A stretch of DNA of 19,393 nucleotides, from assembly GCA_000697335.1 (NCBI GenBank), contig JNEM01014720.1:1-19393 (forward strand). Direction: 5' to 3'. The notes below the pieces were generated by a model. It did no database searches, was not told the DNA's origin, and worked only from the letters and a program-made list of their open reading frames with translations. A program made the translations under genes and the position numbers. Position 1 is the first letter of the stretch. Each line of letters begins with the position of its first letter. Source of the DNA: Conidiobolus incongruus B7586. Taxonomy: Eukaryota > Entomophthoromycota > Entomophthoromycetes > Entomophthorales > Conidiobolaceae. Positions 10,931 to 19,393 of the stretch are shown one piece after another.

Positions 10931-12026
10931 ATATATATATTTTAAAAATATATAATTTCTTATTAACTTTATATATATTTATTTATTTCAAATTCATAAT
11001 ATATTTGAAAAATCAGAAATTAAAAAATTTCCTATTTCTTTAATTCTAAAGTAATATATATCACAATTTTAAGGATACAATTGAAAATAAAATTGAATAA
11101 AATAAGGAATAACAAATATATTAAATAAAATATATCAGCAATTTCAAGATCTAGTTTTTTTGAAGATGTAAATATAATAATTTGACAAAATCAATTAGTA
11201 TTAAAAACCATTGATATAATAATTGAGAATTTAAAGATTATAATCTCTAATCTGTTAATTGGGTTAATAATATGGTTACTATTACAGAGTTATATTATTT
11301 GAATAAAAATTTTTATTATCCTGACTTAAATCATTAATTATACCAATTAAAATTGAATTGATTTAAACTATATTTAATTAGAATTAATAATACAATAATC
11401 TATTAAAAATTTGTATAAATTTATCATATTAAAATTATATAAATATACCGTGTCTTTTATTGTGATTTTTATTATAATTTAAATCTAAAGAATTCATTGA
11501 ACTCATCAATATAAAATCTAATTAATAACTATTTTAATAATATTATCAACTTTTTATCTTTATCAACATACTATTAAGGTGATTAATTTATTATTATTAA
11601 TTATAATAAAATTTTGTGAATTTTGTTATTAATATGTGATTTATTATTAATAATTTAATTATTATTAAAAGTATAATTTTTATAATTGTATATGATTTAA
11701 AAATAATTTTAATTTTAATTTGAAATTTTAACAAAAAAAGAATTATTTTTTTAATTTTTAAATAAAGAAGGAATTTATTAAATTAATTAATTAACAATAA
11801 TCAAAAATATAAATTAATTTTTGACTAAATAATCATGGAATTAATTGTAACTTTAAATAAGCAATAAGTAAAAATTTATTTTAGAAACACTAGAATATAA
11901 ATAATAAATTGAATATCATTAAAATGATGAATTTCATTATAATTTACAAATTAATAGCTTTAATAATTATTAAACTTATTAATAAATGATATAATATAGG
12001 TAAACTTCGTAATTAAGAACAATCTA
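10931..12026. other. Gene-free AT-rich region downstream of DAM1
   Basis: A short TA run lies near 10926-10940. Otherwise I see only AT-rich sequence with no coding trace. The right end should contain the DAM1 3' UTR. Confidence 0.55.
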
Positions 12027-13129
12027 TTATTTCTTAAAGGGATGTTTTTCGGGATTCAAGCGATACAGCAACCCCTAATAATCAAAATAAATATTTAAAT
12101 ATAATAAAAAATAGATTAAAATTTACCTTTTTGGATTCTTTCAATACGTGTTTAGTCCTGACTAAAGCGTTTAAATACTCTTTACATTGGTGTCTTTTTA
12201 CATCTAAAAAATCGCTAATACTTTGTTCGTACCTAGGAATTGAATGAATATAATATAAATATGATGGTGAATTGGAGATATTACATTCCCTCTTGATGGT
12301 GTTTCCTCAAATTTTGTAATATTATATCAATGTTGGATTTGTGAGGCTATTCAAAATATTAGTTCAAATTGAATCATTCATTTATATCCATATTTACATC
12401 GTCTCGAAATTTAACAGGTAGAGTTTCAATAATTGTAATAGCAAACAAGTCAGGTTTCTAAATGACAATAATATATTAAAATATACACAATTGAATATGA
12501 ATTCTATGTATTACCTTTGGTTTTCTGATCTTTTTATTAGCAGCTGACGGTCCCTTGAAAGGACGTTTAATAGTTTGTTGGGATTGAGTTTCTGGTTCTA
12601 GTTCGAGTTCGGGCTGAGGTTCTGGTTCTTGAACGGGATCTTGAATTTCCAATGGTTCCAATTGGTACCCCGTATTAAAGTCACCCCTAGGTGTTACAAT
12701 TCTTGAATGGAATAGTTCATTAATATCTATATTGTCTATTGAGAAAAATTCAGCTATTAATAATATATATTAAACTGCATTTGAGGTTAAACCTACTGAA
12801 TGAAGATTTTACAGGAGCCTATAAAAAGAAATCAATAACTAGATTCCAATAATTTCATAAAGTAAATTTACCTCAGGAAAGTTAGCCACCTGTTCATTCA
12901 TAGTCAAACCATTTAAAAACTGATTAAAATTGGAGTTTAATTGAATTAATTTGTAGTTAATTTTATTTAATTTAATCATATTTTTCTTAAGCTTTTCCGT
13001 CCCTTTGAATAATTCTTGGATAGGTTGTTTGAGGATGTCAAGTGTTAGATGTTGGATTGATGTGGCTTCTTCTACTTTCGTGTTGATAGATCGTCGACGG
13101 TATGGTGTGATACTGCTTAAATCTGACAT
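12027..13129 (-). CDS. DAM1: DASH/Dam1 complex subunit Dam1 with winged-helix-like C-terminus, 7 exons
   Basis: Dam1 is the microtubule-binding subunit of the DASH ring that couples kinetochores to spindle microtubules and is tuned by Aurora B/Ipl1 phosphorylation (family knowledge). Exons: 13129-12872, 12818-12797, 12753-12515, 12457-12398, 12346-12285, 12232-12127, 12074-12027. They join in frame to 264 aa. The family signature is residues ~28-93, ending FNQFLNGLTMNEQVANFPE then APVKSSF, matching the FLYGLNMNxxxxxFPE core of known Dam1 proteins. RRRS at 11-14 fits an Aurora site. A Glu/Pro-rich linker (~126-150) and a basic stretch (~154-175) follow. Residues ~186-264 read helix, helix, helix, beta hairpin (HVLKES-KKG-LLYRLNP), like a winged helix; yeast Dam1 proteins I know lack this. 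Exon 2 is only 22 nt. Intron 2 has a weaker donor (GTAGGT) and two in-frame acceptors. The first exon as Dam1 is very safe. The continuation through exons 4-7 is inferred from seven consistent phases and the absence of an in-frame ATG for a separate gene. Confidence 0.88.
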
Positions 13130-13554
13130 GATTGGATATTTTAATTTGGCTGTATTTGCTGCTGATTTTATATTTGAATTGATGTGAATTAATTGGTTAA
13201 TTTATGTTTGTAATTCCAAAAAAAAATATTTTATGGGATAGTTTTTCTTTAACTTCACATCAAATGTAATTTATATTTGTATTTCTCTAACTATTGGTAA
13301 AAACTTGAAAATTCAGTTTGGTAGACAGTTTGATAAAATCCAATAAAACCTAGTAAAGAAATTATTCAGTAACTCAACCAAAACCAAGACAATTCTTCTT
13401 TTCATCATTTTAACAAATTTAAATTAAAATTATTATGAGAATATGTAATAGTATTGAAATAATACAGTAATTTCTAATAATTAATTTTTCATATATATAT
13501 AGTATCCTTCAAAAATTAAGTCTTAATTAAAATATTGTTGAAGGATGACGAAAT

Positions 13555-13587
<33 letters not shown>

Positions 13588-13767
13588 CATTAATATTAAT
13601 AATATTAATTATTCAGAATTGAAAAATATAAGCTACAATCAGTAATTTTCTATATGATTCTATCAAAAAATATTAAAAATAAATTTGAATAGAAATAAAC
13701 AATATAAAATTTTCATTATTTGATTAAATAATATAAAATACATTTAGAAGTTAAAATTTGTGGTGAT
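13130..13767. other. Intergenic region between ABZ1-type gene and DAM1
   Basis: About 640 bp that must carry the DAM1 promoter on the right-to-left strand and the 3' end of the PABA synthase transcript. It contains a (TAA)9 microsatellite. No gene is visible. Confidence 0.6.
13561..13587. repeat. (TAA)9 microsatellite
   Basis: Nine uninterrupted TAA units followed by more degenerate TAA/ATT sequence, about 180 bp downstream of the PABA synthase stop codon. Confidence 0.95.
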
Positions 13768-16724
13768 TTAATGGATGAATTTTTCTACAATTTGATTGAT
13801 ACTAAAGAATTCAATTAGTTGAATGAATATGGAGAGTGTTAAATATGAAAATTACCTGGTGACTGTAGAGTAAGCTTTCGTTAACATTTCTTGATATTCG
13901 TCGTCGCATTCCGACATAATGATGATAGCACCTCCTGCTCCAACTGTTGTTTCTAAATAAATTATTAATATACAAATATTACTATCAATGGACATAATAT
14001 TTACCTTTGGTTTCATTGTCTATCACAACAGTCCTAATCACCACTGAAAAGTCTAAAGCACCACTTAGGGAAATATATCCTAAGGCGCCCGAGTAGACAC
14101 CACGTGGACAACTATCTTCCAATTGATCTAAAATTTCACAGGTCCTGAGCTTTGGAGCACCCGTCATAGAGCCTGGAGGGAAACATCTTCGGATCGCATT
14201 AACGCAAGTTTGTCCGTTTAATAATTGGGCTTTGACGGTAGTGACCATCTGGTGCACAGTTTCATAAGTTTCTACTTTCATCAACTGTGGCACCTTAACA
14301 GAATGTGGTACAGCAATCGTCGCCAAATCATTACGGATTAAATCCACAATCATTAGGTTTTCAGCGCGATTCTTAATACTATTTTGGAGTTCATCATGGA
14401 GTTTAACATCTTCTCTGTCAGCTAGTATCTGTAATTGGTATTCGTCTAAATTGGGATAGTTGCTACGAATGTTAGAAGGTCTACAGCGTGGTACTGTGCC
14501 TTTGATAGGTTTCATAATGAGTTCACCTTGGGCGTCAATCCTTAAAAATTGCTCGGGACTACTGGAGCATATAGAGACATTGGGTAGTTTTATGAAAGCT
14601 GAGAATGGCGCTGGATTGGAATTGCGTAATGTGTAATACAATTCTAATGGTGTCCATGGGCATGTCGACAGTGTTGGATTGAGACGCAATTGAGTTGTGA
14701 GGCATACTTCATAAGTTTCACCTTCGCGAATAAGTTCCTGAGCTTCTTTAATACGAAGCGAATATTCCTTCTCCTCCAAATCCAATTTAAAATAACTGTG
14801 ATGGCGCAGATGATTATTGAACGACAAGGGTTTTGGAGGCGATTGAGGTACCATATCACCCTGACACTTCAACAATCCGTTAAACTGTGTCAATTCGCCA
14901 AATGTCTGCTTCGCCCACTGAACGAATTCTTTCAACGAACATCCCAACCCATATCCCAATGTGGAACTGGCAGCGGTAGGCGACGAGAAATCTGGAGTGG
15001 ATTTGGATTCATTAATCATACCCACCAACCAAATTATATCGCGGTTATGATCTATGGTGATAAATCTATCGGGAAATCCGAAGCAACTATCCGGATAATT
15101 GAGAGTATCTTTGGAGGTGCTCACATAGTTTGATAAGCTCTCTTCCTTCATTTCGTAGCCCAAATACCCCACTAGACCGCCGCAAAATCCGTAATCGTAT
15201 TTGAAACTCTCCAAATTTTCCGAGTATTGGTTGTCATCCAAAGCAAAGATAGAGAATTTGTCGACTTTAGCGATATGATTGGTAAAATCTTCAATAAAGT
15301 CGAAGTGAGATGATATCGACGAAGTAGGATCTAAATCAGTTTTGTATAATATTTTACCCGGATGAGATTCTGTTGGAAGTTTGCGAATTTTTAGAGATTT
15401 AGAGTTGACTTTGTATTCAATTATGGCGGAGCCTTCAGTATTAAAATTGCCCATATAACTGGTGCGTTTACCATTGTGATAACCGGGATGGTTTTGATTG
15501 GCCTCTTTGGAAGAGTCTAACCAGAAGGGATTGGGACTGGATCCATATAATAATTCAAACAGCTGGCTTAATTGATTGGATGACAGATGATTTGTGGAGA
15601 TTGGAATGGCGTAGGGTTGATAATTGATGGTTGGTGAATTCGTCAAAGAGATGGCAGATTTTGGAGAGGATGGCAAACAACTTATTAAGATAGAATTGTC
15701 TATTATGAAATCGTTGAAAATTGGTGATACATCCTATTTATTTAAAATTAGTTATATTGATAATATTAAATATAGATTGTTGAATTACCAAGTGATTAGA
15801 ATATTCGCTACAGATATTGATAAAATTGTACATTATTTGTTCCCCCGTTTTGGTACAAATAGACTAAAATCATTGTTTAAATAATGTGAATTTTGAGTTA
15901 TACTATTAAATTTACCTCAGGATGAAATTGCACCCCAAAATAAGGAAATTCCGAGTGCTGTAGACCCATTAGAGTTGGGAAAGGATCCCTGGGATCGTTA
16001 GCAATACAGTTCGGAATGAGACAATCGGGTAGCTCTAAAAATTGTAAATATATGTTATTATACTCCTATTATGTATAAATTACCTGAATCCACACATAAC
16101 GAATGATATCTCGTTACCGTAAAAAATTCGTCAATGCCATTAAACAAATTCCAATTGGGATTTAAATGATTAGGAATTGGCAATTGTTGCATTCTGTGAA
16201 CGACTCCGTGGTAGGGTTCGTGACATTTAATCACCTACTTAAATCATTAAAAATTGTATGAATATAAGTATAGATCAAAATTACAGAAGCTCCAAAGTAG
16301 TGAGCAAGTCCCTGATGTCCCAAACATACTCCGAATATTGGTAAATTAACGCGATTTTGGATGATATCACCACAGAGACCAAAATCCTAATAATTATTAA
16401 TATATCTATTAAAAATCTATGATGCTTGGACTTACATTGGGATTTTCAGGTGTTCCCGGTCCCGGTGATAATATTATACCGTGAAAGTGATTCAAATATT
16501 TTTGAGTTAGTAATTTCCTAAAACCCAAGTTAACACCATTTATATATTATTAGAATATTAATTTACCATGAAAAACTATTATTTCTGATAACTGCAACAT
16601 TTAACTTAATATAAGATTTTAATTTTGTGTTGAGGATACTGCTTTGAAGGGTGTTGATCAGGTTAAAGGTGTAGGAATCGTAATTGTCTATGATTAATAG
16701 GTTGATATCTTTTAAAGTGTTCAT
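13768..16724 (-). CDS. ABZ1: Aminodeoxychorismate (PABA) synthase, fused PabA-PabB, 9 exons
   Basis: Makes 4-amino-4-deoxychorismate from chorismate and glutamine, the first step from chorismate to p-aminobenzoate in folate synthesis (family knowledge). Exons: 16724-16567, 16517-16436, 16386-16285, 16234-16084, 16034-15916, 15863-15789, 15733-14005, 13952-13856, 13801-13768. They give 848 aa with every phase consistent. The N-terminal class I glutamine amidotransferase has LLIIDNYDSYTFNL near the start, SPGPGTPENP, nucleophile Cys101 in GVCLGHQG, and His202-Glu204 in QFHPES, which needs the exon 5-6 join. The chorismate-binding half has GGLVGYLGYEM, EGETYEVCLTTQ, KPIKGT (Lys about 640, the PabB-type lysine, unlike anthranilate synthase), IVDLIRNDL, PPGSMTGAPK, and a VGAGGAI end completed by exon 8. 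The last exon replaces an apparent TVTR stop with TVTSINQIVEKFIH; its intron has a good CTAAT branch site. Introns are 49-55 nt. Six of the eight fall in or just after the amidotransferase half, while most of the synthase half is one 1.7-kb exon. No broken residue is seen, so it should be functional. Confidence 0.97.
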
Positions 16725-19079
16725 TTTCAATAATATTAATTAGCGGTTATATGAAATGGTAGTAATTATAAAAGTTTTAAAGAATTGATAATTGGTGATA
16801 TATTTTAATTGACCGATTGATGATATTACAGAGAGTGTGGTCAAATAAAAATAATAATTAGATTATATTACAAGTTATTATAACAATACTATTTTGAAGA
16901 ATATTTTTAGTTAAAGATTAAAAAGAACTGAAAATATTGTAAAATCGAGAGGTTAATTTTCTAATCAAAAATCATCTTGATACCTATTTAACCTGTTACA
17001 ATGGGATCAAGTGAATAAGTTATGGGTCCAATGGAAATGAAGCTTGGCTCCATTTAGTAAACATTAAAGATGGCGATTTAGAATTTGATCCAATGATCAT
17101 TCTGCGTGTTTATTTTTTAAATTGCACAATTTGTAAGAAGTCTATAAGAAGTAATAGGGTGAAGATGGGAGATTACAACCTTATAGTGAAGATTGATAAT
17201 TGTGGTTTCAAGTTGGATTAAATGAGTGATGACACAATTTTTACGTTCAAGTTATGTTGGTCAATAAGGTGTATTTGGTTAATATTTTGTTGAAAAGATC
17301 ATCTTTAAATCATCCAATACATCAATGTTTAAAATTTTTTATAACATATCCATATAATCAAATTAATATTGAGATCAATTTTGAATTCCTGTGAGAAAAT
17401 TTTATTATTAATGACTTGGATTTCATTTAATAGTTCTCATAGTTATAAATTTTTACTGATTTGGGTATATTCTACGGGACAATATGGACAAAGCTGTTAT
17501 TATGAGGGTTTTCTGTTTTCACTTGAAAGACCAATTTAATTAGTCTTTCATGTTTTATAAATTTTGAAATATTAATTGTCAGCACTTCCAATTGTTGAGG
17601 TATTTGTACTATGTATTACGCAAAGGGTTCAACTTGGGAAAAATAATTGAAATTAAATACTAATGAGTTTATTGATAATCAAGTATTAATATAATCATAC
17701 CACTTATACATTTAAAAATATTTTTTTAACTTGTAAAAATGGGACTTGAGGGGAATATCCAAATGATCCTTGCTTATCTGATTAATTTTAAATTGAAATC
17801 AAATACGCTCAATACATAATGTCAAAAAATACTTTAGATTTTGATACTTTAATGGACTGAGGACTTATCAAAACTATGCCAAACACCGTGACAAAATACT
17901 GAAAAGGTTGAAGAAAGCCTCATGTTAATAATGAAATCATAATTATATAACGAATTATCAATCCCTGAAATCTCTTGCAAAAACATTATTTAACAATGAT
18001 CGATTTATATGTAAATTTGAAAAATCAATTACCATTAGAGGTTTAATCGGAAGTTTTAGGAATTGATATCAATTAGTACATTAAAAGCAATATTTTGGAA
18101 TTAAAGTTTTGAAATTGAAACAGATGAAATTGGTTGGGTGAATAGTTGAGATTGAATATGAAATCAAAGGTATTTGGGATTGGTAAATGAATCATTTTTA
18201 ATAATGGTAATATTATTAATATTTTGAAGTTAGAAAAATTCATCATAATTTATATTAGATTCAAATAATTATCGATTCAATTCCGAATGTATTTGAAGTA
18301 TTTTGATTGATACTATATTTAACAATGGATTTAATGTAATAATTGATCAATTAAGGTCTTTAGTTAATAAGACATTTAATTTCTAATGAAATTTGAAAAA
18401 TTTGCAAGATATATTATTTATTAGTTTGTACTTAAATTCCTGAACTTATATTGAAAAATCATTCAAATATTTATCAGTATAATGAAAGTATCTTTATTAA
18501 CCAGGTTAACTATTGTAACTTTTTGTAAAAATTTCTTATTTATTACAAAATGTCAAATTTGATTAGTATATTTAACAATCAAATTGTCGCATAATATAGT
18601 TGGAAGAATAAAAAAATCATTTGTATAGTGATGAAGAAGATTCATATACCAATCAAATCATTAATCTTCAAGAATTATTATTATAAATAATTGATAATAT
18701 ATTTTTTGATCTTATTATAATTAAAAAAGCATAAATATGAAGTTAATAAAGTTAAGATTACAATTTTTTATTTTTTTATAAATAGGTTAGTATATATATT
18801 AAAGATCATAAGCCAAATAATAATAGATTACATCATATATTATTTTCATAAAATAGATTTTTTTTTAAAATAACATAGTAACCAATCATTAAAATTTTAA
18901 CAGTTTTATCAAATACAATAAGTTTTTAACTTTTTTAATTAAAACAAAAAATTGCTAATATATTGAAAAATTCATATTTTAACTCATAATAGGTTCATAT
19001 ACAAATAATAACCAATGAATTAATATATTGATAGACTCTCAGGTTTGAGTTATATTTTTTACAAACAATAGCTGTTTTT
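16725..19079. other. Region without a supportable gene; weak coding-like relics
   Basis: The first part holds the promoter of the PABA synthase gene. About 16980-18300 is less AT-rich than other intergenic DNA here and contains short stop-free stretches, the longest being a plus-strand frame at 17015-17221 with no early ATG and no recognised family. In DNA of this composition such a frame can arise by chance. No splice-linked model emerged on either strand. It may be a long-decayed gene or ordinary spacer. Confidence 0.4.
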
Positions 19080-19393
19080 TAAGAATAAAAATTATTTAAG
19101 TTATAATTTCGATTTTTTAATTATTTATAGATTTGTGAAATTTAAATTAATGAATTATTATCAGTTTTTTATTTTAGTATTATTAATAATTAACTATATA
19201 CTCTTTAAAATTATTTACAATTGTTGATATTTTATAACAATAGAGGTTAATCTAAAAATACAAATTATTTCTAGATTTGTTAATTAAAACTAAAAAATAT
19301 ATTATTTAAAATTTACCAAAATTTCAAGACTAATATTTGTTGTTATTTTTTTTGTTATTGATAATATAAAAAATATATATGAAAAATATTTTT
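19080..19393 (-). repeat. Dispersed AT-rich repeat, copy 3, inverted (runs off right edge)
   Basis: The reverse complement of this stretch aligns with the later half of copies 1 and 2. It carries ACTAAAATAAAAAACT exactly as in copy 2, and a TTTTTTAG ... TAGAAATAA arrangement as in copy 1. The rest of the element lies beyond the window. Its inner boundary, about 19080, is approximate. Confidence 0.6.

Noticed and set aside
12374-12457. DAM1 ending with exon 4 read through to a TGA at 12376-12374
   Set aside because: A standard GTAAAT donor at 12397 and a TAG acceptor at 12347 join exon 4 in phase to further coding exons, giving a coherent domain.
13005-13187. 60-codon plus-strand ORF overlapping DAM1 exon 1
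   Set aside because: Antisense shadow of the recognisable Dam1 N-terminus.
14690-15133. 147-codon plus-strand ORF inside the PABA synthase gene
   Set aside because: It lies antisense to a well-conserved coding exon and its product resembles nothing; it is a shadow frame.
15624-15884. 86-codon plus-strand ORF across the start of the large PABA synthase exon
   Set aside because: It is antisense to two exons and two introns of the real gene, with no family resemblance.
2337-16724. Co-regulated gene cluster of ligase, DAM1 and PABA synthase
   Set aside because: Same strand only. Spacing is large, each gene has its own promoter region, and the pathways are unrelated.

Overview
This window is nuclear DNA from a very AT-rich fungus. 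The fungal call rests on three intron-bearing genes: a Dam1-type DASH kinetochore subunit (a family known mainly from fungi), a fungal-style fused glutamine amidotransferase/aminodeoxychorismate synthase, and a Faa/ACSL-type fatty acyl-CoA ligase. Coding exons are moderately AT-rich. Intergenic DNA is far more so, with almost no open frames. The phylum cannot be fixed from the sequence.

Layout: 1-640 and 10330-10930 are two diverged direct copies of a non-coding dispersed repeat. A third copy in inverted orientation runs off the right edge from about 19080. 641-2336 is gene-free, with AT microsatellites and one imperfect inverted repeat. 2337-4522 (minus) is an intact four-exon acyl-CoA ligase gene whose last two exons are easily missed. 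6575-8409 (minus) is a decayed paralogue of that gene, patched with tracts almost identical to it. 8550-8933 is a pyrimidine-rich, G-poor tract leading into an 81-codon plus-strand ORF of unknown status. 12027-13129 (minus) is a seven-exon DAM1 gene with an unexpected C-terminal module that reads like a winged helix. 13768-16724 (minus) is a nine-exon PABA (aminodeoxychorismate) synthase gene. 16725-19079 has no gene I can support.

The three intact genes are all on the minus strand, but they are separated by 0.6-7.5 kb and belong to unrelated processes: lipid activation, chromosome segregation and folate synthesis. They look like ordinary neighbours rather than a cluster. They share one splicing style. 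All 17 introns I modelled are 43-57 nt, end in TAG, and 16 of 17 begin GTAA, nearly always without the usual G at position +5. Because the introns are so short and several exons tiny, single-frame ORFs badly misrepresent these genes. The models below come from reading the minus strand and joining exons by frame, splice motifs and recognisable protein families.
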